From the NCBI GenBank assembly GCA_004555055.1, contig SFJN01000010.1:1-27248 (forward strand): a DNA stretch of 27,248 nt, in the 5' to 3' direction. The position numbers and the translations under genes are program-made. The notes under the pieces are model-generated. The model was given only the letters and a program-made list of their open reading frames with translations, searched no databases and was not told where the DNA came from. This document shows, in pieces, positions 6,717 to 14,986 of this stretch. This stretch comes from Bacteroidales bacterium (GTDB taxonomy: Bacteria > Bacteroidota > Bacteroidia > Bacteroidales > Bacteroidaceae). Position 1 is the stretch's first letter; each line of letters opens with the position of its first letter.

Positions 6717-6911
6717 TCCGACCCTCCACTCCACGTTCGACAGCACGTCCACGTAGTCCGTCCAGTCCGCCGCCCTCAGCAGCCAGATGACTCCCGGCGA
6801 CACGTCGAGCCGCGCCCTCTCCGACACCGGCCACACCTGGGCCTCGCCCAGCATGACCCTCGACACCGCCCTCTCTCCCAGACGGATGTCCGCCGCCTCG
6901 TCAAGCCTCAT
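6714..6911 (-). CDS. Small protein ending with the N-terminal half of a BACON domain
   Basis: A 65-residue protein overlapping the upstream gene by 11 bases. Residues 7-28 (ADIRLGERAVSRVMLGEAQV) resemble the 'I-x-L-G-x-x-x-V-x-x-V-x-L-G-x-x-x-V-W-P' start of many small phage tail proteins. Residues 32-64 (ARLDVSPGVIWL to VDVLSNVEWRV) align by eye with the C-terminus of the next gene (VVNVDSNTSWNV) and with the first strands of a BACON domain. The domain's second half opens the next gene. It could be a short adaptor that recruits the BACON-like protein. It could also be the start of what was once a single protein. Confidence 0.62.
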   Translation of the reverse strand: MRLDEAADIRLGERAVSRVMLGEAQVWPVSERARLDVSPGVIWLLRAADWTDYVDVLSNVEWRVG

Positions 6912-7557
6912 CGCCGGAGCCTCCCGTTATCACGTACAGAGTGGACGGATCCTTCTCCTTCAGGGAGTTGTACTCCACTGACGTGAGGGCGACCGCCGCC
7001 GACACCGACTTTGATCCCACGAGTCCGAGTTCCGCCGCCGTCTTGTCCCCCTCCAGCACCACGCCGTTGATCGATGGCTTGCCGGTCAGGGAGGGGTAGC
7101 CCGTCGCTCCGGATCCGGATGTGCCGCCGCCGCCTATCCGGACAATGCGGGTCAACACGTTGACCGAGACATTCAGCCCCTCCCCGGCTTCACCCTCGAT
7201 ATCATTATCCACCGTCGCCTCGCCGCTGGCGGACACTATTCTGATGAGGTTGCGCTCAAAAATACGGCTTTTGCCAAGAGAGTCAACAAAAGTGATCTCG
7301 ACCCCGTAGATGCCGACACCGATGGACCCGCCCGGAAAGAAGGCCGTGACCTTCGATCCGGAGACAGCAACGTTCTTACCGATAACTTTGCGATAAGTCC
7401 CGACCAGACGCATCTGACATTCCTTCACGCCCGTAAGGTCGAGCAGCTTATATATACCTTCGTCCTTATCGTAAACGGAGACATGGGCCTCGATTGTGAA
7501 ATCATTGCCATATACAATAGAAACTATCTCTCTTGAGGTGCAAGTACAATTGTCCAT
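6901..7557 (-). CDS. Baseplate / tail protein with KPSINGV motif
   Basis: A 218-residue protein from the ATG at 7555-7557 (MDNCTCTSREIVSIVYG). A TTG eight codons upstream is a less likely start. Residues 15-105 form a beta-sandwich-like region (YGNDFTIEAHVSV, LLDLTGVKECQMRLVG, GIYGVEITFVDSLGK) similar in pattern to the N-terminal domain of BppU-type upper baseplate proteins. A Gly/Ser linker (IGGGGTSGSG, about 140-150) leads to GYPSLTGKPSINGVVLEGDK and TAAELGL, a motif repeatedly found in Bacteroidales phage tail proteins. The C-terminal ALTSVEYNSLKEKDPSTLYVI is also typical of such proteins. The gene overlaps the next one by 11 bases. Confidence 0.72.
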   Translation of the reverse strand: MDNCTCTSREIVSIVYGNDFTIEAHVSVYDKDEGIYKLLDLTGVKECQMRLVGTYRKVIGKNVAVSGSKVTAFFPGGSIGVGIYGVEITFVDSLGKSRIFERNLIRIVSASGEATVDNDIEGEAGEGLNVSVNVLTRIVRIGGGGTSGSGATGYPSLTGKPSINGVVLEGDKTAAELGLVGSKSVSAAVALTSVEYNSLKEKDPSTLYVITGGSGDEA

Positions 7558-7578
7558 CTTACAATATATCAAGTATTG

Positions 7579-7586
7579 CAAAGATA
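7579..7586 (-). promoter_or_regulatory. TAnnTTTG box before the 6901-7557 gene
   Basis: TATCTTTG lies 21 bases upstream of the ATG in an AT-rich gap. It fits the Bacteroides -7 box. A TTTG further upstream is only 14 bases away rather than about 20, so support is partial. Confidence 0.3.
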
Positions 7587-7606
7587 CACAAATTCTGATT
7601 CAAAAA

Positions 7607-7867
7607 CTATTGGTTGTCTGAACTTGTATTGTTTTCGGATGCCAAGGCGCGCAGAACGTCCGCCAATACCGATACGGGGATTCTTCGGATGGAGCCGCCG
7701 ACCTCCGCCAGTATAGTGTCGTCCTTTGTCAAGGCCGTTCCCAATATTGCTGTTCCTAAATCTTTAGTTGCCACGTTATTAAAAGTATTAAATGTGTTAA
7801 ACTTTATTCTACTTTTTACATAAGTCACACAATCCGAACAAACGGATTGCTGTACCTTACAGGACAT
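7607..7867 (-). CDS. Small AT-rich tail-module protein, unknown
   Basis: An 86-residue protein not recognised. The N-terminus holds three cysteines (MSCKVQQSVCSDCVTYVKS: C3, C10, C13). An AT-rich segment (IKFNTFNTFNNVATKDLGTAI) precedes a part (ALTKDDTILAEVGGSIRRI) that resembles the linker at the start of phage tail fibres. Its base composition is more AT-rich than the flanking genes, and gaps of 81 and 49 bases surround it, so it may be a recent addition with its own promoter. It is probably an accessory baseplate or fibre protein. Confidence 0.5.
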   Translation of the reverse strand: MSCKVQQSVCSDCVTYVKSRIKFNTFNTFNNVATKDLGTAILGTALTKDDTILAEVGGSIRRIPVSVLADVLRALASENNTSSDNQ

Positions 7868-7933
7868 AACGAGTGCCCACTATTGACTATCCTACTGACA
7901 TAGGAATCGCCAACTACTTTCCGCATGATATCA

Positions 7934-7941
7934 CAAAATTA
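7934..7941 (-). promoter_or_regulatory. TAnnTTTG box before the 7607-7867 gene
   Basis: TAATTTTG sits 66 bases upstream of the ATG in an 81-base AT-rich gap, just after the stop of the previous gene. It matches the -7 consensus but has no convincing -33 box. Confidence 0.25.
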
Positions 7942-7948
7942 CAAAAAA

Positions 7949-9025
7949 TCACAAAGACCATTCCACTTCGGACACCACGACCACATCTTTTTCAACATTG
8001 TCCTTGTCTGTCTGGGCGGTGGTTATCATGACGAGGTTGGTCGCCCCCGTATTCTCACCCGTCACCGGGACACGCAGCAATGAAGTCCAGGTATCCTTGT
8101 CCATTATGTTTGACACCCACTTGGCATCTGTTATCCATGTCAGCTCGACATTGGTGCGAACATTGACCACATAGGCTTCCAGATAAACCGGTTTGTTCGG
8201 TGCCACCTCTGTGTTCGCTCCGGTCGTGGTCCTGTTCGTGGCAGACACGACGTATCTGTGCGCGACAAAATAGTCATCCAGCGTGTCGATTATCCTGATA
8301 CCAGCGCGGAACACTGGCGAGATGTCCTCGGCAGACTCGTAGAACTCGGCTATGATAAGCTGTGCCCCGTCAACATCTCCACGCTTCACAATGATAGAGG
8401 AGCCGTTTCCCTTCTCTGTCCAAATATCCTCGTCCTTGTACCATTTCACGGTGTATCCTGTCTTCTCTTCGCTTCCGAAAAACAGCCGTGTCGTCACCGT
8501 GGCGGTAGGCGTATTTGCAGTAATCTGTTCCGTGGTGGCGGTGATCATACCATAATAGGACGCGGCGCCGGAGCCGAGAATCTGAATGTCGATGCTTCTT
8601 GTCATCGGGTAGTCAATCTCACCTGCCGTAGCCACGCACGAATATTGCAGCACGTCACTGTCAAGATTATCAGCCCCGCCAAGGTTCCCCACTATCCTAA
8701 GCGCACCTGTTGTTCTGTTAATTTTGAACCGTTCGGAGGAATCGATTGTCCAACCATCTGTTGTCGTTCCTGTGAAAGTCAACTCTGATCCATTATACAT
8801 CCATTTATGAGCGGATAGGGCGACGGGATTTCCGCTTGCGGCGTTAACCTTTGGTGTCAATACAGGCTGGTTCGCTTCTGTTGTCCAATCCGGAGTCGAA
8901 ATGCCAGTCGAGGCGTTAACGGTCTGTATCAACGGCACGCCATTACCCTCTATCGTAAGAAAAAGCGTGTCCCCGGTGCGGAGCCGCCTTATTGTAAAAT
9001 GATTCTGTACAGTTATGTTTGACAT
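7949..9025 (-). CDS. Tail/baseplate protein with Ig-like or cadherin-like repeats
   Basis: A 358-residue protein. Residues 1-35 (ITVQNHFTIRRLRTGDTLFL) begin a beta domain. About residues 80-150 resemble a cadherin or Ig-like fold with an 'SSERFKINRTTGALRIVGNL' strand pair. Residues 165-240 (ITATTEQITANTPTATVTTR, then YTVKWYKDEDIW) look like an Ig-type domain seen in Bacteroidales phage tails. A further beta region runs to the C-terminus (VVVSEVEWSL). The gene follows the previous one with a 4-base gap and is probably part of the baseplate or a tail spike stem. Its specific role is unknown. Confidence 0.65.
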   Translation of the reverse strand: MSNITVQNHFTIRRLRTGDTLFLTIEGNGVPLIQTVNASTGISTPDWTTEANQPVLTPKVNAASGNPVALSAHKWMYNGSELTFTGTTTDGWTIDSSERFKINRTTGALRIVGNLGGADNLDSDVLQYSCVATAGEIDYPMTRSIDIQILGSGAASYYGMITATTEQITANTPTATVTTRLFFGSEEKTGYTVKWYKDEDIWTEKGNGSSIIVKRGDVDGAQLIIAEFYESAEDISPVFRAGIRIIDTLDDYFVAHRYVVSATNRTTTGANTEVAPNKPVYLEAYVVNVRTNVELTWITDAKWVSNIMDKDTWTSLLRVPVTGENTGATNLVMITTAQTDKDNVEKDVVVVSEVEWSL

Positions 9026-9029
9026 AAAG

Positions 9030-10178
9030 TCAGTTGAATATTAGAATGTTTCCTTCGTTGTCAACAAGCGTGTCGCCATCATCGCTGGCGACATTGTACT
9101 GCCCCTTTATTTCCGATTCGGTGTATATGCCAAGCCAGTCCTCGCCGCGCTCGCTGCCTATTTTAGTCTTGTCAAGATTGATATACCCCCTGCCGCCCTC
9201 GTTGTGCGTGCATCCGGCCAAGGCGGCGCTGTCGGTTTTCCAGACGATGCGTATCACGCTTTCGGGGCACTCCAGCACACGACCCTTCGTGGTGACCAGG
9301 GCCGTATCAAGAAGCTCTGTATCCCCCGGCATTATCGAGGCGCCATTGGTCGGCCTAATGGTATAGTCTTCATATATGCGGTTCACGGAAAACTGCACGG
9401 AAGGCGACGATGGAGTGCCGAAATCAGCCTTGACAACGAAGTCGGCCTTGGTCATCATCCTGAGGTCAAGCGTGATTTTATCCGCCTCTATGGATACAAT
9501 GCCGTCATCTGTCTCGGACAGCTCTGTCTGTGTGCCGTCGGAGCCAATTCGGTATAGACGCACGGTAAACCCTACTCTTATGCGTTCCTTGCCGACAAAG
9601 ACAGCCACGGGTATTTTCCTCAAATAAGAGTTCCCGTCCGCAAGACCAGCGGCCGCCTCTTCCGAATATTCGGCAAGTCCATGCGCCACCTTGTACTCAT
9701 ACAGATGCAGTCTGTCGAGGAACGGGTTATATCGTATAATCTGGTCCTCCCCGATGCTGATTGAATAAGCCTCGCCGCTTTTCGGCTGCGTCGAGATAAC
9801 GATGTCGTCGGTGCTAACTTCCACGGTGTTCCCGGTACGTGTGTCTTTCACAACGGCAGAGAACCGAAGTGTGTATGACTTGCCTGCTGGAACGTTCTTG
9901 CGGAGTGTGAGTGCACCGTCCTCGGCGACCGTGTAAGTCCCTGTGAAGTCGGCGTGGGACGCTATCTGGATTCCGTCAACACTCCAGACCTTATCTGACA
10001 AGGTCACTTCGGCGGTGCCGTCCGAGGACTGCGCCGATATGACCGGCCGGAAAACTCCCGGTGTCACCGTCCTGTCGGGATGATACGCGCCGTCATAAGT
10101 CTGTGTGGTGACTGAGCCGGACACCGACACGGCGATGTTCAGCGGCTCGTAAACAAGTCTGATGCGCCGCCTCTCCAT
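9030..10178 (-). CDS. Tail/baseplate protein, Ig-like N-terminus
   Basis: A 382-residue protein. The N-terminal 130 residues (LNIAVSVSGSVTTQTYDGAY to TDDIVIST) look like an Ig-like domain of the kind found in surface and phage tail proteins. The middle (YSISIGEDQIIRYNPFLDRL, then KIPVAVFVGKERIRVGFTV) and the C-terminal part (ALVTTKGRVLECPESVIRIV) are beta-rich without a recognised catalytic motif. It starts 1 base after the stop of the upstream Tal-like gene, so the two are translationally linked. I infer a baseplate or tail-tip role from position only. Confidence 0.65.
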   Translation of the reverse strand: MERRRIRLVYEPLNIAVSVSGSVTTQTYDGAYHPDRTVTPGVFRPVISAQSSDGTAEVTLSDKVWSVDGIQIASHADFTGTYTVAEDGALTLRKNVPAGKSYTLRFSAVVKDTRTGNTVEVSTDDIVISTQPKSGEAYSISIGEDQIIRYNPFLDRLHLYEYKVAHGLAEYSEEAAAGLADGNSYLRKIPVAVFVGKERIRVGFTVRLYRIGSDGTQTELSETDDGIVSIEADKITLDLRMMTKADFVVKADFGTPSSPSVQFSVNRIYEDYTIRPTNGASIMPGDTELLDTALVTTKGRVLECPESVIRIVWKTDSAALAGCTHNEGGRGYINLDKTKIGSERGEDWLGIYTESEIKGQYNVASDDGDTLVDNEGNILIFN

Positions 10179-10179
10179 G

Positions 10180-13100
10180 TCACACCGTCAATTCAAGTTG
10201 TGCGGAGGTGCCGTCTGAAAGCACGGCCGTAATCGTGAATAAGGTACTCAGACCCACAGTTGCGAGGTCACTGTAATCCTTGCCGTGCGCTATGGTTATG
10301 GTTCCCGCAAAATTCTTAACCTTGTCAAGTTTTAGCCACGCCGCGTCAGCCGTGGTGTCGCCCGTGTCACGGACGATGCTCCAGGAAGTGACCTCAGAGG
10401 TCTTGTCATCCCAACCGTGGAACACGGAACACTTGACCGTTATGGACTCACCATAGGCGAGCGTATCCTGGCCGCCGGTGTCTATTTCCATACGGTACGG
10501 GATATCCTGGAACTGCTGTATCACACCGGACATATAGATATTGTTCAGATAAGCCGAGTAACCGGTCATGTTCAGGCTGAACACGCTCAGGTTCGACAGA
10601 TCACCGAACTGCGCACCGATGTTGTCCTTGGTGAACTCCCAGCTGTTGACGCCTTTCAGATACCGCTCGTAGGTCCTGGTTGAATATCGTGACGTCTGCC
10701 TTGTCGTGTCGGAGAAGTTGCCGTAGCCGACAAAGTGCATGGCCTCGCAAGGATGATGCGTCTCTTTCCAGGTGTCACTCACAGGACGGATGGAGTATCG
10801 GAATGCGTGATTGTCGCCGGCCAGAATCTCCGTGACGCGGAAATAGGTTGTGTAGAACCCGCTGAAATGGAAGTTGCCTATTCCGTCATCCGTGTCGGCT
10901 AAAGCATTCGTGTCAGCCGTGATGCCGTCGTGGTATATTCCCATGCAGATGTCATCAAGAGCGACCATGCCTATCTCGCCATCCTCCAGATGAAGGTAGA
11001 TGATTCCCGTGTTCAAGATGTTGCCGTCAGTGTCATAATCAGGCTCGACGCGTTCTATGATTCCGCCGCCCGGAGCGTTCCAACGGTTGCCAATCTGCAC
11101 GGATATGCGGTTGTAACGAAGTTCCGGAACCTCAAGGAAGTGACGGATGGTCAACTCGTCAAGCTCGCCGCGACCTTTGGCGTCGATGTTCCCGCCAAAT
11201 CCTGCGAGTCCGCCGGCGTAATCTCCGAAAGAAGACCCCTGCTGCATCGTGATATGGCCGACAGCCACATCATCCTTTTCCTTGGACAGATATACCATCG
11301 GCATCATCGCGTTCTGCTGCTGAATCTTGTTGACTGTTGACGCAAGACTTGCGATGATGTTTTCCGGGGAAAGCGTTGACGAGCCGCTTGAACGCGCCAG
11401 CACGTTCTCGGAAAGTACCACATTGACATTCGGAAGCATCGCCGTGTCGTTCGCCCACGTTATAGTCATCGACCGTATGGCAAGGAAAAGTATCTGACCG
11501 CCGGAGAACCGCTTGTCGAATATCTGCATCACCACTCCTGTGCCGAGGCGTGACATCAGCGTGGATGTCTCGTCTCCGACGAGCGTGTTGATTCGTATCT
11601 TGTCCAGCTGAACCGCCCACGTCGGGTTGGCGTAGGCCTTGCTCTCCAAGGCGGTCTGCTTCTCGGCGTTAAGTTTCTTCTCCGCCCATTCCACATAGAT
11701 ATGCGGCATGTCTATACCAATGAAGAAGAAGTGGTCGCCGCCCACCGGCTTAGGACTCGTGGCGTTCGGCAGATACTTGCCCGTCGCCTCATAGTCCACG
11801 TCGGACTTGGCGAGGGTGAGCATCCACTCGGAGGAAACGCCGTCAATGGTCTTTGAGCGGTCAACGGTAGGCCAGTCAACGATGGTGAACTCATAGTCGC
11901 TTGATGCTGACATCCAACCGTCGGAGAAAACCAGCTTCGCCTCGTTGCCCACACGGTCGCCAAGTATCGGCTCCCATACACGCTTCATATACTGCAAGTC
12001 AGTCTCATCCGTGCCCTGTGTGGTCTGGAACACGTTCTTTATCCAGACGTTGAAGGTAAGGGCAGTATCGCTGCTCGCCGACGCCTTCACGGAAGAGGTC
12101 AAGGTTATGTTCTTGAAACCCACCTCTCTTGTCGTGCTGCTCTGTCCTCGGTGCGCCGCTCCAATCGAAACGACGAATTTCACTTTCAGATGATAGCTTT
12201 CGCCACCCGGTATGCTGGTGATTCCGAACAATGCACCGTCGCTGTCGCGCACGGCGAAAACATCGGTCTCCTTAGGCTCGTATATGAATACAAAATCCCG
12301 CGAGTTTTGACGCTCAACGTATGGCACATAATCAATCTGCCCAACGAATCCGGCCGGAACACTAAAGGATGTACCCTCTATTGTCACAAAATCAGTGACG
12401 TTCCTATTATCCGAAAACGACTTGGTGCTCGTCAAGTTGGCAAGCATATCCGGAAGCGTGACCTTCTTTGTCCCGTCGCCGCCGGTATCAACACCGTCGC
12501 TTCCGTCCGTTATGGATCCCACCGCAACAATCTCGTCAATCCTGCCATAAGGCGACACAGTGACACCTTGTATAGTCGGATATATCTCGTCGTTGTCATC
12601 CAGCTTGCCTTGCCGCACACCGTACTTGGCTATCGACTCATCATCCTTTACGTACTCGACCGGACGGAACTTCTCGTCCGTCAAACCTTTCTGGTACGCC
12701 CACGTGGATGTCACCTCTTCCGGCTCGGTGGTCGTAGGCACGGGGTAATTGGCGTTTGTCGGGCGGTTCGGGTTGCGGAGCCAACCTTTGACATAGTATC
12801 GGAAGTTGATGTCCAGAAGCCGCTCGAAATAGACCGTTGACAACTCAGCGCAGGCGTCGGGGTCCCCGGCGAACGCAGTGTTGTTCGGATCCGCCTTCTT
12901 GAAGTATCTGTACGGCAGGTTCTTGTCTCCGCCACGGCCAAGAAGCTGATTGTATATGTCAGCGTCCTCTATCTGCCTTTCTATGCGTGTCAGACCGCCA
13001 AGATAACCGTATTGGAACACATGGTCCTGAATGGTCTGCATCTCGCCGCCGACGATTATAGTGTAGCCGTTGACATCCTTTGTGAAATGCCATGTAAGAC

Positions 13101-13626
13101 CGTAAACGTCATAGAACACCGGAAGCACATCCCAGAGATAGGTGTACTCTATCGATACATCCTTGACCTCCGGGGAAAGCGTCACGCCAGGGGCCGTAAC
13201 GATACGAAACTTGTTCGCCCCGAAATAGTACTCCAGCACACGGTTGAAGGCCGTGATGAAGTCCGTTACGTTGAGCCGGAGAGACGCTATGTACTTGTCG
13301 ATGATTACCGTGCCAAGCTCAACCTCGGAAAGCTCGATGAAGAAGTACCGCTTCAACTCGGACTCCATCGAAGAGACGAACACCAAGTCAAGAATGGATT
13401 TCTGTGTAGAGGTGTCTTTTGTCGCTTGCGGGGTCTTGGTGTTCAGTATGAACTCCTCACCGTTGTAAACCAGCTTCCACTCCTTGCTTTCAAAATCGGG
13501 CGTGATGCCGCCGTCAATCTTGACTTGCGCGGTTATGGTGCGGCTGCCCATTTCCTCAAGGGAAACGGTCGCCTGGCTCAGCGTCGCATAGGACGGAAAA
13601 TTGACTTCTGTAATGCCCCTGATCAC
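10180..13626 (-). CDS. Tail-tip protein, Tal / gp27-gp44-like
   Basis: A 1148-residue protein directly after the Dit-like gene, the place of the tail-associated lysin (Tal) or tail hub in siphoviruses. The first about 380 residues (SRTITAQVKIDGGITPDFE, KSILDLVFVSSMESELKRYF, YTYLWDVLPVFYDVYGLTWH) resemble the N-terminal hub domains that form the tail-tip ring. The remainder is a long beta-rich body containing IGNRWNAPGGGIIE and a region (YYVKGWLRNPNRPTNANYP) that recurs in Bacteroidales phage proteins. No muramidase, peptidase or NlpC motif was found by eye, so host-wall cleavage cannot be claimed. The C-terminal about 100 residues look like an Ig-type domain (ITVKCSVFHGWDDKTSEVTS). Confidence 0.75.
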   Translation of the reverse strand: MIRGITEVNFPSYATLSQATVSLEEMGSRTITAQVKIDGGITPDFESKEWKLVYNGEEFILNTKTPQATKDTSTQKSILDLVFVSSMESELKRYFFIELSEVELGTVIIDKYIASLRLNVTDFITAFNRVLEYYFGANKFRIVTAPGVTLSPEVKDVSIEYTYLWDVLPVFYDVYGLTWHFTKDVNGYTIIVGGEMQTIQDHVFQYGYLGGLTRIERQIEDADIYNQLLGRGGDKNLPYRYFKKADPNNTAFAGDPDACAELSTVYFERLLDINFRYYVKGWLRNPNRPTNANYPVPTTTEPEEVTSTWAYQKGLTDEKFRPVEYVKDDESIAKYGVRQGKLDDNDEIYPTIQGVTVSPYGRIDEIVAVGSITDGSDGVDTGGDGTKKVTLPDMLANLTSTKSFSDNRNVTDFVTIEGTSFSVPAGFVGQIDYVPYVERQNSRDFVFIYEPKETDVFAVRDSDGALFGITSIPGGESYHLKVKFVVSIGAAHRGQSSTTREVGFKNITLTSSVKASASSDTALTFNVWIKNVFQTTQGTDETDLQYMKRVWEPILGDRVGNEAKLVFSDGWMSASSDYEFTIVDWPTVDRSKTIDGVSSEWMLTLAKSDVDYEATGKYLPNATSPKPVGGDHFFFIGIDMPHIYVEWAEKKLNAEKQTALESKAYANPTWAVQLDKIRINTLVGDETSTLMSRLGTGVVMQIFDKRFSGGQILFLAIRSMTITWANDTAMLPNVNVVLSENVLARSSGSSTLSPENIIASLASTVNKIQQQNAMMPMVYLSKEKDDVAVGHITMQQGSSFGDYAGGLAGFGGNIDAKGRGELDELTIRHFLEVPELRYNRISVQIGNRWNAPGGGIIERVEPDYDTDGNILNTGIIYLHLEDGEIGMVALDDICMGIYHDGITADTNALADTDDGIGNFHFSGFYTTYFRVTEILAGDNHAFRYSIRPVSDTWKETHHPCEAMHFVGYGNFSDTTRQTSRYSTRTYERYLKGVNSWEFTKDNIGAQFGDLSNLSVFSLNMTGYSAYLNNIYMSGVIQQFQDIPYRMEIDTGGQDTLAYGESITVKCSVFHGWDDKTSEVTSWSIVRDTGDTTADAAWLKLDKVKNFAGTITIAHGKDYSDLATVGLSTLFTITAVLSDGTSAQLELTV

Positions 13627-13630
13627 TTGT

Positions 13631-14113
13631 CTATGCAGTTAAATTGAAATCACAAAGACTTGGTTTGGTGACGCGTATCTTCCACTCGACAACCACGACG
13701 TCGTGCCATTCACCCTTGGAGTCACGCCAAAAATCCGTGGCTTCCGAAATAGGATAAGGATAGCCGACAATCAGCGTCTTCTTGTAGTCATTGTAGAACC
13801 ACACACGCTTGAACGTCTTGATGCCGTTGTCATCCTTGTCGAATAGAGCGGCATTGAAGGCAGCCAGCTTCTGGTTGGCATTCTCAAGGCTGCCTTCCGC
13901 ATTAACGTAGAATTTGACGGTGTAGTCAAAGGCTGCGTCAACCGTCTTCGTGAGTAGATGTTCGCCCTCCTCCTCCGGGTAAGCCGTGGACTCGAAAGCC
14001 TTCACGTCGGGACCGAGGCGGTTGTCGGCGGAGACATACACAAGGCCGTAAGCCTCATCGGTATAGACCGGATTTTCGTCACCGTCACCTATTTTCAGTC
14101 GCACCCTCAGCAT
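13631..14113 (-). CDS. Distal tail protein-like (Dit-like)
   Basis: A 160-residue protein (MLRVRLKIGDGDENPVYTD) with the size and place of a Dit core. It lies after the tape measure region and immediately before the large tail-tip gene, 4 bases from its start. Central features are AYPEEEGEHLLTKTVDAAFD and DYTVKFYVNAEG, where a DYTV strand of this type is typical of hexameric tail rings. A strong AAGGAGG (14120-14126) lies 6 bases upstream of the ATG. The start overlaps the previous gene by 29 bases. Dit identity is by position and pattern, not proof. Confidence 0.65.
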   Translation of the reverse strand: MLRVRLKIGDGDENPVYTDEAYGLVYVSADNRLGPDVKAFESTAYPEEEGEHLLTKTVDAAFDYTVKFYVNAEGSLENANQKLAAFNAALFDKDDNGIKTFKRVWFYNDYKKTLIVGYPYPISEATDFWRDSKGEWHDVVVVEWKIRVTKPSLCDFNLTA

Positions 14114-14483
14114 TCTGTACCTCCTTTTTCAGTTTGCAGTCCTCACATACGGTATCGTTGTCGTATCGTTCCTCAAGAAGAAGCACCGGACAGCCGTCGC
14201 CGACATTCGAGTACTTGCACTTGCGTGCCTGCCGCACACACTTGTACTCCTTGTTCAGCTTACCTTCCAGACGCTTGTTCATATTCTTGGTCTCCTCGAT
14301 GATGCCTTGCTGCTCCTCGATATACTTTTTCTGTATGTCAAGAATCTGGGTCACATTGTCAAGAATGTCCTTGTCTTTCCTCTGCCGACTGCGCCACATG
14401 TTGCCGAACCAGCCCATGATTCCCGTGACCAAAGGCAGGCCAAGGTTCTGCAATATCTCGGAAAGGATAGATGTCTCACCCAT
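14085..14483 (-). CDS. Membrane-anchored coiled-coil protein with cysteine cluster
   Basis: A 132-residue protein with three parts. The first is an N-terminal hydrophobic segment (ILQNLGLPLVTGIMGWFGNM, about 9-29) followed by a basic RSRQRK. The second is a coiled coil (about 37-78, DNVTQILDIQKKYIEEQQG to NKRLEGKLNKEY). The third is a C-terminal cysteine group (C82, C89, C98, C112, C115) that could bind metal. This arrangement resembles small membrane proteins of Bacteroidales phages, perhaps a holin- or spanin-like or tail-anchoring protein. No function is established. It overlaps the Dit-like gene by 29 bases. Confidence 0.6.
   Translation of the reverse strand: MGETSILSEILQNLGLPLVTGIMGWFGNMWRSRQRKDKDILDNVTQILDIQKKYIEEQQGIIEETKNMNKRLEGKLNKEYKCVRQARKCKYSNVGDGCPVLLLEERYDNDTVCEDCKLKKEVQNAEGATENR
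14120..14126 (-). promoter_or_regulatory. Shine-Dalgarno site of Dit-like gene
   Basis: AAGGAGG with a 6-base spacer to the ATG at 14113. It lies inside the 3' end of the overlapping upstream gene. Confidence 0.6.
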
Positions 14484-14485
14484 AA

Positions 14486-14968
14486 CTATTTGGTATTAAG
14501 ATATTTCAGACAATGCAGCCTTGCGGATTCCTCCGCTTCAACCCTGCTGTCGCCGTAGATGTAAAGAGGCACTTTGACGGGACACGGCATATTGTCGGCG
14601 TTGCAGCTCTCAACCCTCATGTCACACCCGTTGGCGAAGTGCAGCATAGGGATTATCGCCTTGTCAACGTTCAGTCCCGTGCGTATGGTGCCGGTGCAGT
14701 TGTGGAAGACATAGACCTGCTGGTCATCAAGGACCTCGCCGTCGAAGTGACGGTCCACAAAGACCCCGGAGGCGTCGGCGTCGCTGAAATAGCGACGGAT
14801 TGTCTCCATGTCCGGATAACCCTCCTTTATCGCCCAATCCACGGTCTTCTTGTATAGGGCAACAGCCTCCACCTTGGACTTCACCTCCGAAAGCGCCGCG
14901 CGGTTCTCCCCGCACATGTGGTGCAGGGAGGCCTCGTGACGCAGCTGTTTTTTCCAGTCTTTCTCCAT
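14486..14968 (-). CDS. Conserved Bacteroidales phage protein, unknown function
   Basis: A 160-residue protein (MEKDWKKQLRHEASLHHMCG). Residues 30-75 are likely helical, with KTVDWAIKEGYPDMETIRR. The C-terminal half has conserved-looking YVFHNCTGTIRTGLN, IIPMLHFANGCDM and VKVPLYIYGDS, a combination I associate with hypothetical proteins between the tape measure and tail-tip genes of Bacteroidales phages. Cysteines occur at CTG, GCDM and NADNMPC. The start lies 4 bases downstream of a TATCTTTG box, so any transcript from there would be nearly leaderless. Confidence 0.6.
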   Translation of the reverse strand: MEKDWKKQLRHEASLHHMCGENRAALSEVKSKVEAVALYKKTVDWAIKEGYPDMETIRRYFSDADASGVFVDRHFDGEVLDDQQVYVFHNCTGTIRTGLNVDKAIIPMLHFANGCDMRVESCNADNMPCPVKVPLYIYGDSRVEAEESARLHCLKYLNTK

Positions 14969-14972
14969 ATCG

Positions 14973-14980
14973 CAAAGATA
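14973..14980 (-). promoter_or_regulatory. TTG-N20-TATCTTTG promoter-like sequence
   Basis: TATCTTTG has a TTG 20 bases upstream, the spacing expected for Bacteroides -33/-7 elements. It overlaps the gap after the tape measure stop and lies only 4 bases from the next ATG, implying a leaderless or near-leaderless mRNA if used. Confidence 0.3.
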
Positions 14981-14986
14981 GTGAAT

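Noticed and set aside
7558..7581. TTG start for the 6901-7557 gene
   Set aside because: It overlaps the promoter-like TATCTTTG box; the ATG at 7557 is the more natural start.
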